Source of the DNA: an uncultured Parolsenella sp.
GTDB taxonomy: Bacteria; Actinomycetota; Coriobacteriia; Coriobacteriales; Atopobiaceae
Reading direction: 5' to 3'
DNA length: 52,014 nucleotides
Assembly (NCBI GenBank): GCA_934668375.1
Contig: CAKUNF010000013.1
Location: forward strand, 1-52,014
In this document: one piece after another, positions 45,186 to 52,014 of the stretch
Numbering within the stretch: position 1 is the first letter of the stretch
Layout: every line of letters starts with the position of its first letter
The notes under the pieces: model-generated
What the model saw: only the letters and a program-made list of their open reading frames with translations
Databases searched by the model: none
Told to the model about the DNA's origin: nothing
Position numbers and translations under genes: made by a program

Positions 45186-45407
45186 ATGGAATCGATCGTC
45201 GTTGCGCTCATCGGCGGCGCCGTGACGCTCGTGGGCGTTGTGCTCTCCAACTCGCGCAGCCGCGCGGTGATGGAGGTCAAGATCGACGAGCTGTCGAGGC
45301 GCGTCGAGAAGCACAACTGCCTGGTCGAGCGGACGTACCGCCTCGAGCAGGAGATGGCCGTGGTCAGGCGCGACGTGGACGCGCTTGAGGAGAGGAGCGG
45401 GAAATGA
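45186..45407 (+). CDS. Small membrane protein with coiled coil (XhlA-like)
   Basis: 73 residues; the ATG at 45186 follows AGGGGG, while a GTG two codons earlier is less well spaced. One N-terminal transmembrane helix (SIVVALIGGAVTLVGVVLS), then a heptad-patterned coiled coil. This looks like haemolysin XhlA-type lysis-associated proteins, placed before the holin. Confidence 0.6.
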   Translation: MESIVVALIGGAVTLVGVVLSNSRSRAVMEVKIDELSRRVEKHNCLVERTYRLEQEMAVVRRDVDALEERSGK

Positions 45408-45631
45408 GCGAGTTTCTCAACAGCAACGAGTGGGGCTGGCGCCTTTTGCGCACGGTGGTGCAGGGCGTCCTGGGCGTGGTCGTGGCGAACGTCGACCTTC
45501 TCGTAGGCGTCGCGGTGCTCGAGCCGACGTGGCGCGCGCTGGTCGTGGTCCTCGTCATGGCGGTGCTGTCGCCCGTGATGGCGGAGCTCGGCAAGGCAGG
45601 TGCGACCGAGGAGGGCGACGCGCATGAGTGA
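45404..45631 (+). CDS. Phage holin-like protein
   Basis: 75 residues in an ATGA overlap. Two hydrophobic segments (LLRTVVQGVLGVVVANVDLL and LVVVLVMAVLSPVMAELG) and a charged C-terminus, directly ahead of the endolysin operon. Fits small class II holins that release the endolysin; the class is inferred from size and placement. Confidence 0.7.
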   Translation: MSEFLNSNEWGWRLLRTVVQGVLGVVVANVDLLVGVAVLEPTWRALVVVLVMAVLSPVMAELGKAGATEEGDAHE

Positions 45632-45758
45632 GTACGCGAGCGAGGAGGAGCGCTGGGAGGACCTGCGCGAGCCGGGGCTCGAGCCCGCGGCGCCCGAAGA
45701 CTTCTCGCCCGACGAGGGCGAGGACGACGGCTTCACGGAGGTGGCCGATGGCTCATAG
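45624..45758 (+). CDS. Small acidic protein, unknown
   Basis: 44 residues (MSEYASEEERWEDLREPGLE, and so on). ATG overlaps the holin stop by 8 nt and its end overlaps the endolysin start by 11 nt. Credible only from tiling within the lysis operon. Confidence 0.4.
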   Translation: MSEYASEEERWEDLREPGLEPAAPEDFSPDEGEDDGFTEVADGS

Positions 45759-46707
45759 CATCCTTTTCAAACAGTGCGGCGGCGACCACATGACGCGCGG
45801 GCGCTCGCACGCCATCGACCGGATCGTGGTGCACTACACCGCGACGCTGGCATCTGCGCGCAACAACGCGATCTACTTCTCGCGCAACGAGCGGCAGGGA
45901 TCGAGCGCCCACTACTTCGTCGACGACATCTCCGACGAGATCTACCAGAGCGTGGACGAGGGTGACACGGCCTGGCACGCGGGCAACTGGGGCATGAACT
46001 GCCGCAGCGTCGGCATCGAGGTCGTGAGCGCCGGCGAGGACTACTCCGAGGTCGAGGTGGGAAAGCTCGCCTGGCTCGTGGGCGTGCTCATGCGAAAGTA
46101 CGGCATCGGCGCCTCCGGCGTGATCCGCCACTACGACGTGACGGGCAAGATCTGCCCGGCGCCCTACATCGAGGCCGGTCGCTGGGCCGCGCTCAAGGCG
46201 AGGATCTGCGGGGGCGGTGGCTCCGCGCTGCCTGCGGGCGGCGGGTCTGCGACGGCCGGGCTCTCCGGCGATGTGAGCGAGCTGGCGCGTCGCGTGATCG
46301 CGGGCGAGTTCGGCAACGGGGACGAGCGCCGCGCGGGGCTGGGGTCGCGCTACGCGGAGGTGCAGGCCGAGGTGAACAGGATCCTCGGCGGGGGCTCTTA
46401 CGGGGGCGGCAGTGCTTCCGATGGCGGTTCCACCGACGTGGATGGGCTCGCGCGGCGTGTCATCGCCGGGGAGTTCGGGAACGGAGACGAGCGGAAGCGA
46501 CGGCTCGGCACGGACTACGCGGCCGTGCAGGCCCGCGTGAACGAGATCCTGGGCGGCGGGGGCTCTGGCAGCTCCGGTGGCGTCGATGTCGACGCGCTGG
46601 CCCGCGCGGTCATCCGCGGCGACTACGGCAACGGCGAGGAGCGCAGGCGCCGCCTGGGTGCCAATTACGCGGCTGTGCAGCGCCGGGTGAACGAGCTGCT
46701 CTCGTGA
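45748..46707 (+). CDS. Endolysin: N-acetylmuramoyl-L-alanine amidase with three CW_7 repeats
   Basis: 319 residues. Amidase_2 (PGRP-like) domain with zinc ligands His29 (VVHYTA) and His128 plus Cys136 (HYDVTGKICP). Gly/Ser-rich linkers join three Cpl-7/CW_7 wall-binding repeats at 175-213, 230-268 and 280-318 (each with the ARRVIAGEFGNGDER type core). It would hydrolyse the stem-peptide bond of peptidoglycan at lysis. No signal peptide, so export depends on the holin. Confidence 0.93.
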   Translation: MAHSILFKQCGGDHMTRGRSHAIDRIVVHYTATLASARNNAIYFSRNERQGSSAHYFVDDISDEIYQSVDEGDTAWHAGNWGMNCRSVGIEVVSAGEDYSEVEVGKLAWLVGVLMRKYGIGASGVIRHYDVTGKICPAPYIEAGRWAALKARICGGGGSALPAGGGSATAGLSGDVSELARRVIAGEFGNGDERRAGLGSRYAEVQAEVNRILGGGSYGGGSASDGGSTDVDGLARRVIAGEFGNGDERKRRLGTDYAAVQARVNEILGGGGSGSSGGVDVDALARAVIRGDYGNGEERRRRLGANYAAVQRRVNELLS

Positions 46708-46865
46708 GCGGCTGGCGCGAGGAGACGGCGTGGGCGGTGGCGCTCGTGGCGTGCGTCCTGCTCTTGTTGTGCCTGCTGCCCCTGCTGCTGATTGCGCTGC
46801 CCGCTTCGGCGCTAGGGGAGCGGGCGCGTCTGCCCCACCCTGCCCTTTCCCGGAGAATCTCATGA
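46704..46865 (+). CDS. Small single-pass membrane protein in the lysis module
   Basis: 53 residues from a GTG in a GTGA overlap with the endolysin stop. One strong transmembrane helix (AWAVALVACVLLLLCLLPLL, continuing LLIA) and a short basic tail. May assist the holin. Below common length cut-offs. Confidence 0.5.
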   Translation: MSGWREETAWAVALVACVLLLLCLLPLLLIALPASALGERARLPHPALSRRIS

Positions 46866-46900
46866 GGTGAGATTCGTTGCAGTGGACCTCTTTCTCTCGC

Positions 46901-46950
46901 TGGTCCATGGCGGGGCGACGTAGGAACGATTGGTCCATGATTGGTCCATG
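46901..46950 (+). repeat. GGTCCATG repeats near attR
   Basis: TTGGTCCATG at 46930-46939 and 46941-46950, plus TGGTCCATGGCGG at 46901. They mirror the pair near attL (15356-15377), including the following GGC-GAG/GGC-AGAG. Probable integrase arm sites. Confidence 0.55.
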
Positions 46951-47012
46951 GCAGAGTAGTTGGCGGAACATAAGAGCAGGTAAAACACATGGATGTTGCC
47001 TCGGCGCATTAC

Positions 47013-47024
47013 CGAGTGGGAGTA
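47013..47024 (+). repeat. Right attachment site (attR core)
   Basis: CGAGTGGGAGTA, identical to the guaA end at 15218-15229. The hairpin 47035-47064 that follows is probably the original guaA terminator. Confidence 0.8.
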
Positions 47025-47034
47025 GCTGGAATAC

Positions 47035-47064
47035 CAGCCTCCGAACCAGAAGGTTCGGAGGCTG
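47035..47064. terminator. Perfect 13-bp bidirectional hairpin right of attR
   Basis: CAGCCTCCGAACC-AGAA-GGTTCGGAGGCTG. It lies 33 nt beyond the end of the minus-strand sirtuin operon and 10 nt from attR. It probably ends that operon and, before the element integrated, guaA. Confidence 0.75.
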
Positions 47065-47096
47065 TGCTATAACTCATGCGCAAAAGCCTCGCCGTG

Positions 47097-47945
47097 CTAC
47101 CTGTCGCCTGCCCGTGCCGCTGAGAGCAGTGTGCTCAAATCCGCCTGAATCGCCTCCGCCTTGTCCCCAAGCTGCAGCGGAGCGGAACTGCCTGAGATGT
47201 TGACGGTCAGTAGGTGTGCATCCGGCAGCTCCGCGGTCATGCTCCAGAACGGGAGCACGATGATGCCAGGGGTCATCTCTCCCACACCCAGCTCCAGAAA
47301 CAGCACGTGGCCATCGCTGCGCTCGCGCACAAAGCGCTCGTATCGCCCGAGACCCTCGCGCCATGCAGCACCCTGAAGAAACGTGTCGTCGCGCACCCAT
47401 GGCGCAAGCTGCCAGCCGCAGTGAGGGCACCGTGGGATGTCTTCGCTGCGTACCTCGAACCCCGCCATGCCCGCGAGCATGCGCTCGACGTAGGGCCTCG
47501 CGTCGAAGAGCTCGTCGCAGCACGGCTGCTTGCACTGAAAGAACCCGAAACTCCCCTGGTAGATGCAAATTCTCTCGGCGGGGAAGGTCTTCTCGACCTG
47601 GGTGTCCACGTTGGTGCTCAGGATGAAGTAATCCTTTTGGTCGATGAGGGATCGCAGGTCGAGATAGGGTTGGGAAGCTGGTTCGCGCAGCATGAAATCG
47701 ATGTATCGCGCGTAATAGGCCCACTGCTGCTCGAGGCTGGGATAGAGATGGTAGAAGCCGTCGAAGAGGCTCTTGAAGCCGAAGGCCTGCTGCCAGTCGT
47801 CCATTCCGGCGTGCGCCATGCCCGCGTGGTTGTAATGGTTGAACCCGGCGGCGCTCGACATGCCCGAGCCGATGCCGACGACAATGGTATCTGCTTCATC
47901 TATGAGGCTGCAAAGCCTTCTCGCTTCCCTTTCTAGAGACGGCAT
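47097..47945 (-). CDS. Sirtuin-like (class M-type) protein, third gene of the triplet operon
   Basis: 282 residues; start preceded by GAGGAGG. Rossmann NAD motif GIGSGMSSAAGF (24-35), STNVDTQ with Asn112/Asp114, and YQGS where canonical sirtuins have a catalytic His: Gln130. Zinc ligands Cys138, Cys142/143, Cys173, Cys176. As I recall, Gln at this site is reported for class M sirtuins, which ADP-ribosylate rather than deacetylate. Typical SirTM partners (macrodomain, lipoylated GcvH-like protein) are absent here. Overlaps the previous gene by 13 nt. Confidence 0.8.
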   Translation of the reverse strand: MPSLEREARRLCSLIDEADTIVVGIGSGMSSAAGFNHYNHAGMAHAGMDDWQQAFGFKSLFDGFYHLYPSLEQQWAYYARYIDFMLREPASQPYLDLRSLIDQKDYFILSTNVDTQVEKTFPAERICIYQGSFGFFQCKQPCCDELFDARPYVERMLAGMAGFEVRSEDIPRCPHCGWQLAPWVRDDTFLQGAAWREGLGRYERFVRERSDGHVLFLELGVGEMTPGIIVLPFWSMTAELPDAHLLTVNISGSSAPLQLGDKAEAIQADLSTLLSAARAGDR

Positions 47946-48631
47946 CGGACGACCTCCTCGAAAGCCGGAGCCATATCGCCATCAACGAGAATCGTCTCGC
48001 ACGAAGCGTCGGGCGCCATGGCCTGGCTGTAGTTGAACACGATGTAGGTGGCGTGCTCGCAGACATTCGCAATCTGAGCGAGCGTGCGCTTTATGAAGCG
48101 GTTACGCAGCCCCACGCCAAGCTCGAGGATGGCAACCTTGCCGTTGCGGTGGGTCCGCACAAGTCGCTCGAGCTCTTCGAGCTGGGCCGCGGCGAGGGCA
48201 TCTGGATGAGCGAGGCGCCTCTCGTCGATCGATGCGCGTATGCTGCCTTCCGTTTCGAGCATGCGGTTCTCGTCGAATCCTGCGCGCGCGAAGTGCCCTT
48301 CGATATTGCACGTGATCACGAAGGTGTCGGCGTGCTCCGTAAGACGCCGCAGCCCGTTCATGAGCGGTCCGGGCTCATATTCGAGATACTCTTTTTGATG
48401 GAACAGCTCGGCCCATCGGCATCGCACGTTTGCATCCGGAGAGGCGAGCCCCTGCAGTATGCAGCCGATGTTGTCAATCCGGGCAAGATCCCCGTAGACC
48501 TTCCAGAAGTGCTCATCGGCACGGAAAAGGTTGAGGCCTTCCGCCATATCGAACCCGTTGCTGGCGCCGATGACGATGAGGTTCGCCTCGGCAAGCACCC
48601 GGCCGATACGAATCGCTTTCACCGCTTCCAT
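47933..48631 (-). CDS. Degenerate sirtuin-like paralogue lacking zinc and catalytic residues
   Basis: 232 residues; start after GGGGAGG. Recognisable by IGASNGFDMAEGLNLF in place of the NAD-binding loop, ITCNIEGHF in place of TNxD, and LETEGS in place of the Q/H-G-S motif (position 128 is Glu). The Cys quartet is missing, replaced by a helix. ILELGVGLRNRFIKRTL and a C-terminal Rossmann strand remain. Likely a non-enzymatic partner, regulatory subunit or a paralogue with altered chemistry. It lies between its two relatives, 3 nt after the upstream stop. Confidence 0.7.
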   Translation of the reverse strand: MEAVKAIRIGRVLAEANLIVIGASNGFDMAEGLNLFRADEHFWKVYGDLARIDNIGCILQGLASPDANVRCRWAELFHQKEYLEYEPGPLMNGLRRLTEHADTFVITCNIEGHFARAGFDENRMLETEGSIRASIDERRLAHPDALAAAQLEELERLVRTHRNGKVAILELGVGLRNRFIKRTLAQIANVCEHATYIVFNYSQAMAPDASCETILVDGDMAPAFEEVVRCRL

Positions 48632-48634
48632 GCA

Positions 48635-49600
48635 CTACCTCCCCAGCATCTTGCGGGCGTCGGCAAGCACGTCGGCAATGTCGGCACGAACGGCGAGCCC
48701 TCGGTCCTCGATCGCGCGGGGAAGAAACTGCGTCTTGTTGTTCACGGCGATGTAGCTCGTCTGCGGCAACTGCGTCGTGAGGGCCCAGAACGGCTCCTGG
48801 ATAAACGCAGGCGTGGTTCGGCCCACGCCCAGCTCAAGGAAAAGAATCTTCTGTCGCGCGTGCGCGCCGAGCCAGTCGGAGACCTTGCGGTACTGCTCCT
48901 CGTAGAGCTCGCCCTGCAGGAAGTTGCCGTAGCCGCGAACCCAGGGGAACGCCTCGGCCCCGCAGCGCGGGCATCGTGGCACGAGCTCCGTAGGAACCTC
49001 TAGACCGTCCCCCATGGCCTCGACCATGCGGGAGACAGGCTCGGTCGCATCCCATACGCCATCGGTGCAGCAGCGGGAACATTGGAAGAAACGATGGTCG
49101 CCTTGGATCTCGGCCACCTTTTCCCAAGGGTAGATCTTCACGAACTGCGTGTCCTGGTTGGTGGTGAGCACGAAGAAATCCTTATCGCGAAGGACGGCAT
49201 CAAGGTCCTTGTATGGCTCGCGCAGCGGAGCGTTGAGTGTGGTGTCGAGGAACGTCGCAAGATAGCCCCAGCGCGCCTCGGCGGTGGGCCAGCGATAGAA
49301 CGAGCCCTCGAATGCCCCCTTGAAGCCATAGCGCTCGGCGAACTTGCCGAAATGCTTGCGGTAGGTCGCGTTGTCCTCGTAGTAGAAGTCGCCTCCGCCC
49401 GCCGCAGAGAGTCCGGAGGCCCCGCCCACAAGCACACAGTCGGCCTCCTCAATCATGCGGACAAAGGTTTCAATGTCTTGCTCGTAGGGAGCCGGCTTGC
49501 GCCTGCTCAACTCGTATGGGGTGCTGCCGTTGCGATAAACGGCCTGATGGGCAAACGATTGGTCGGTGAGCTCGATTACGAGCTGCTCGTACGGGGTCAT
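48635..49600 (-). CDS. Sirtuin-like (class M-type) protein, first gene of the triplet operon
   Basis: 321 residues with a 50-residue N-terminal extension; start after GAAAGAGAG. NAD motif VGGASGLSAAGGGDF (58-72), TTNQDTQ with Asn148/Asp150, EIQGD with Gln166 at the catalytic position, and zinc ligands Cys174, Cys177/178, Cys210, Cys213. Domain architecture matches the 47097 gene; ILFLELGVGRTTP is common to both. The operon's promoter lies in the 142-nt gap shared with the divergent TetR gene. Confidence 0.8.
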   Translation of the reverse strand: MTPYEQLVIELTDQSFAHQAVYRNGSTPYELSRRKPAPYEQDIETFVRMIEEADCVLVGGASGLSAAGGGDFYYEDNATYRKHFGKFAERYGFKGAFEGSFYRWPTAEARWGYLATFLDTTLNAPLREPYKDLDAVLRDKDFFVLTTNQDTQFVKIYPWEKVAEIQGDHRFFQCSRCCTDGVWDATEPVSRMVEAMGDGLEVPTELVPRCPRCGAEAFPWVRGYGNFLQGELYEEQYRKVSDWLGAHARQKILFLELGVGRTTPAFIQEPFWALTTQLPQTSYIAVNNKTQFLPRAIEDRGLAVRADIADVLADARKMLGR

Positions 49601-49742
49601 ACGACTCTCTTTCGGTTATAATGAACAGATGTCTATAAACAGTATTCATGTTGATTTTTACAAGAGCAATGAACAGATGCGAGCTGCTGTTGAAAAAAGA
49701 ACGGTCGCTCGAAACTGTTGGATAGCTCGGAATTGAGGGGCG
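49601..49742. promoter_or_regulatory. Divergent control region between sirtuin operon and tetR
   Basis: AATGAACAGATG occurs at 49620-49631 and 49668-49679 (same orientation, 48 bp apart). On the minus strand TTGTAA, an 18-nt spacer and TTTATA is a possible promoter lying between the repeats. The repeats are candidate TetR-type regulator sites. Confidence 0.5.
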
Positions 49743-50303
49743 ATGGGAGAGGAGAAAATCGACCGCCGTCGGCGCTACACACTCTCGGTCATACGGGAAG
49801 CGTTCTTCGCGCTGCTGGCCGAGGTCGGTTTCGCAAAGATGACCGTGGCGGACATCTGCCGTCGTGCGGATATCAACCGTGGCACGTTCTACCTGCACTA
49901 TGAGGACAAGTTCGCGCTGCTTGACGCGCTTATCGATGAGGCTCTGGCCGCCGCGCATCCGCTCGAGGGGGTGGAGGCGGCGGCTTTTTGCCAACGCCCT
50001 CCAGCAAACGACGACTACTGGCTTCTTTACTCTGACGGTGATGCGTACGCCCGCGTGGCCCAGCGCGTCATCGAGCGCGGGGCTGAGCAGGCGGTCCCTC
50101 GGATTATGGAGAAAACCGGACTCTCGCACGAGGACGCCCACCTGCTCTTCGTCCACAACGTCCAGGGAAATCTCGCGGTCAACCGCCTGCTCGGTTGGAG
50201 GCAAGGACCCGAGTTCGCCCACGCCCAGGAACTTCTCAATGCCTATTCGGAAGGGGGATTGAGGGCGGTGTCGACTCATCACGATTCCGATAGCCCATCG
50301 TAA
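49743..50303 (+). CDS. TetR/AcrR-family transcriptional regulator
   Basis: 186 residues; ATG after GAGGGGCG. N-terminal HTH typical of TetR (AFFALLAEVGFAKMTVADIC, then RGTFYLHYEDKFALLDAL), with an all-helical C-terminal ligand domain resembling TetR_C_7/33 types found near efflux and stress genes. Divergent to the sirtuin operon, so likely its regulator; ligand unknown. Confidence 0.88.
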   Translation: MGEEKIDRRRRYTLSVIREAFFALLAEVGFAKMTVADICRRADINRGTFYLHYEDKFALLDALIDEALAAAHPLEGVEAAAFCQRPPANDDYWLLYSDGDAYARVAQRVIERGAEQAVPRIMEKTGLSHEDAHLLFVHNVQGNLAVNRLLGWRQGPEFAHAQELLNAYSEGGLRAVSTHHDSDSPS

Positions 50304-50763
50304 CCCGTGATTGCTTGAATTCCGAAACGGGCATTTTCGGCGATATCGAGCCTCTAAAGGCTGCCCGCTGTGAGCCTTGGGACAAAAACAAAAAATCAAA
50401 GCCCTGAGTTTAAAAACGGTTTTTGAAGTTGTCCCAGATTTTGCCCCGAAGTCGATGAAGCACGACATGGTGTGACTTGGCGGCACTCGTTTCGCGACGT
50501 TGTGAAAAACTGGATGCAACTGGAATGGCTAGACGGCAAAACGAGCGCTATCGAGCGGGGCTAAGCTAATAGGACTTTGACCTGCACTTTTGAGTGTCGC
50601 GCCGTGCTGCTGAGCTTCGATTCGCACGAGAACCATGACAAATCCGCCAACGACGGCGGTGAGTAAATTCGATTATGGCGTCGCAGAAGATCTCCGGGGC
50701 CAGCAGCCGGCGTGCCGGCTGCATGACTGGGAGCATGGGCTCGAGTCCGACTATGCACAGGAG
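50304..50763. other. 460-nt region without an intact gene
   Basis: No credible gene. A 40-codon open stretch ending at the TAA of about 50,565 (ending NWMQLEWLDGKTSAIERG) may be a relic of a lost gene. The part next to 50763 includes GCCGGCGTGCCGGC, a short stem. I see no promoter I would defend. Confidence 0.4.
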
Positions 50764-51291
50764 CTACAGCACCCTGTTAATCTCGATCTCGTGCTTTTTG
50801 GCGGGTTCCTCTTCCTGGGCATAGCCAAGGGAGATGCAGAGGAGCGGATTGTAATCTTCGGGAATTTCGAGCTTCTTCCTCAGCGAATCGTCTTGCGCCA
50901 CTGCTGCGGCTGCCCCACCCCAGATGATGCTGGCAACTCCGAGGCTCGTTGCGGCAATCGCCATGTTCTCGAGCGCGCATGCCGCGTTTGCGTATTCCAT
51001 TCCGGGCATCATGGCGGGCTTCGATGACACGAAGACCATGGTCGGCGCACCGAAGGACTTGTCCATCCGCTTGCCCAACATATTGAAGATCATGCCCGAG
51101 ACCGCCTTGTCGATGATCGGGAAAAGATTGCGATCCTGAACGACGGTCATGTGCAACGTGTCGTAGGCGCTCGAACCAACGGGCGCGGCCATGCCCGCGC
51201 GCAAGATCGCCTACAGCTCTTCGTTACCGATCTGCTCGGGTTTGTATGCCCTCGTCGAGGTCCGCTTCAAGATCGATTCAATTGCGTTCAT
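50764..51291 (-). pseudogene. Nitroreductase family protein interrupted by an in-frame amber codon
   Basis: A frame from ATG 51291 (after AAGGAGAGCAG) reads MNAIESILKRTSTRAYKPEQ and on to NEEL, then TAG (51211-51213), then continues in the same frame AILRAGMAAPVGSSAYDTLH to the stop at 50764. R-T-S-T-R-A-Y and L-R-A-G-M-A-A-P are FMN-binding nitroreductase motifs. CAG to TAG would restore a full about 175-residue protein. It follows and overlaps the HxlR gene by 14 nt. A recent nonsense mutation, sequencing error or readthrough are the alternatives. Confidence 0.75.
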
Positions 51292-51682
51292 TCTGCTCTC
51301 CTTCTGTTGCGACATTTGTGATAGGTCCGCATGGCCTGCCAACACGGGCATGCTGCTCGGCATAACGCCGGCCGAACTTCTCGATTGCGTCCATGACTGG
51401 CAAGAGCTGCGAGCCAAGCTCGGTGAGCGAATACTCGACATGTGGAGGGACGGTCCTGTGGTCGCGGCGCTCGATGATGCCCTGGGTACAGAGCCCCTTG
51501 AGATCCTTGCTGAAGTCGGAGTCCGCCATGGGCTGCAGCCTGCGCTTCAACTCGCTGAAGCGCAGTGGCCCGGCGCTGAGGCAGTACACGACGGGCATGG
51601 TCCACTTGCTTGTGATGATGGGCAAGACGGCCGCAGCGTCGCAGTCCGTGATGGCCGGCCTTCCGATCCGATCGCTGTTCAT
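51278..51682 (-). CDS. HxlR-family winged-helix regulator
   Basis: 134 residues; start after GGGAGCTAGAGC. Contains ITSKWTMPVVYCLSAGPLRF, then SELKRRLQPM and the winged-helix part YSLTELGSQLLPVMDAIEKF. HxlR regulators often control adjacent oxidoreductases, in line with the nitroreductase downstream. Confidence 0.9.
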   Translation of the reverse strand: MNSDRIGRPAITDCDAAAVLPIITSKWTMPVVYCLSAGPLRFSELKRRLQPMADSDFSKDLKGLCTQGIIERRDHRTVPPHVEYSLTELGSQLLPVMDAIEKFGRRYAEQHARVGRPCGPITNVATEGEQNERN

Positions 51683-51891
51683 GCTCTAGCTCCCTATGAT
51701 CGGCATCGACTGTATATAGCGCGTATCTTTCGAGGCATTTCTCACATAGGCATGCTTGACCAGCTGTGCGATTGGGGCGAGAGGAGCCGTCTGTGGTCGA
51801 ACGTGGACGGCTCCCTCGCTTCATCTCGTTTGGATATGGGCGTGGGCGGGGGAGGCGGCTTTGCTCAATCTGGGACTTTTCGTCCGCTGGC

Positions 51892-52014
51892 CTACCAGAT
51901 TCCCAGCACGTGCTGCATGCCGAGGCTCATCAACGCGATGCCGACCCAGCAGCAAAAGCCGAGCGCGATGGGCTTGCCGCCCTTCTTGATCAGCTCAACG
52001 ATGTTCGTGTTGAA
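51892..52014 (-). CDS. C-terminal end of a YeiH-like putative sulfate exporter (partial)
   Basis: 40 residues, cut by the window edge, ending ...[29 protein letters not shown], then SLGMQ, resembles the last transmembrane helix of YeiH/UPF0324 (Cons_hypoth698) proteins. The identification is tentative because little sequence is seen. The 209-nt gap up to 51682 holds no gene I can support. Confidence 0.5.
   Translation of the reverse strand, partial: FNTNIVELIKKGGKPIALGFCCWVGIALMSLGMQHVLGIW

Larger units (their letters stand above)
15218..47024. mobile_element. Prophage-like element integrated at guaA, about 31.8 kb
   Basis: Bounded by 12-bp direct repeats. Contents in order: integrase, Xre regulators, excisionase-like HTH, primase/helicase, terminase small and large subunits, portal, a 10-kb cargo block, scaffold, capsid, connectors, Dit, Tal, fibres, antisense cargo pair, holin, amidase. 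Most phage genes overlap by 4-11 nt and are very GC-rich. Major tail protein, tape measure and a MuF-like head protein were not found, so it may be defective, a satellite, or an unfamiliar virion type. Cargo genes have lower GC and their own signals. Confidence 0.88.

Noticed and set aside
50420..50565. Short open frame ending NWMQLEWLDGKTSAIERG
   Set aside because: About 40 codons without start or ribosome site. May be a relic but cannot be assigned.
51756..51989. Plus-strand open frame at the right end
   Set aside because: Low-complexity translation; the minus strand has a better YeiH-like C-terminus there.

Overview
The window looks like chromosome of a high-GC Gram-positive gut or oral actinobacterium of the class Coriobacteriia (Olsenella / Atopobiaceae-like). 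This rests on a GC-rich genome with AAGGAGG-type ribosome sites, a groES-groEL pair, ychF, guaA, two LytR-CpsA-Psr wall ligases, a membrane LuxR-type regulator and a Coriobacteriia-like polyferredoxin. The genus is an inference.

Layout. Positions 1-3.4 kb hold the 3' part of a membrane-spanning LuxR-type regulator, then a minus-strand operon of ABC permease, ABC ATPase and a small secreted Cys-containing peptide. Positions 3.7-8.5 kb are core genes: groES, groEL, a multi-cluster iron-sulfur protein and ychF. Positions 8.7-10.4 kb carry an AT-richer pair, a papain-fold secreted peptidase and a small anchored protein, lying between two related copies of one terminator. Positions 10.6-15.2 kb hold two LCP genes on the minus strand and guaA.

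A prophage-like element of about 31.8 kb (15,218-47,024) is integrated at the 3' end of guaA. The 12-bp sequence CGAGTGGGAGTA occurs at the guaA stop and again at 47,013. From the left it carries integrase, two Xre-type regulators, an excisionase-like HTH, a primase-polymerase/DUF927 helicase, small genes, terminase subunits and portal. Next is a 10-kb cargo block, then scaffold, capsid, head-tail connectors, Dit, Tal, two fibre proteins, an antisense two-gene cassette, holin, amidase endolysin and the right attachment site. No major tail tube or tape-measure gene is present.

The cargo block between portal and scaffold is the most unusual part. It contains two diverged copies (26,178-26,528 and 27,973-28,335) of a roughly 350-nt non-coding element. 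The two copies have conserved sequence blocks at fixed spacing and three long helices at matching positions. The paired bases differ between copies but pairing is kept, which is what a large structured RNA would show. Between the copies lie an unknown gene and a CBS-domain gene. After the second copy comes an operon of ribbon-helix-helix regulator, SNF2 helicase, beta-class adenine methyltransferase and type III-like restriction helicase-nuclease, with its own promoter region and terminator. I read it as a composite anti-phage defence cassette carried by the prophage. A second cargo cassette on the opposite strand (43.2-45.0 kb) encodes an unknown small protein and a multi-pass, glycine-zipper membrane protein.

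Right of the prophage, 47.0-50.3 kb is a minus-strand operon of three sirtuin-like paralogues divergent from a TetR regulator. Two have a Gln in place of the usual catalytic His plus four zinc-binding cysteines; the third has lost both. The window ends with a nitroreductase gene interrupted by an in-frame amber codon, an HxlR regulator and the 3' end of a YeiH-like membrane protein.
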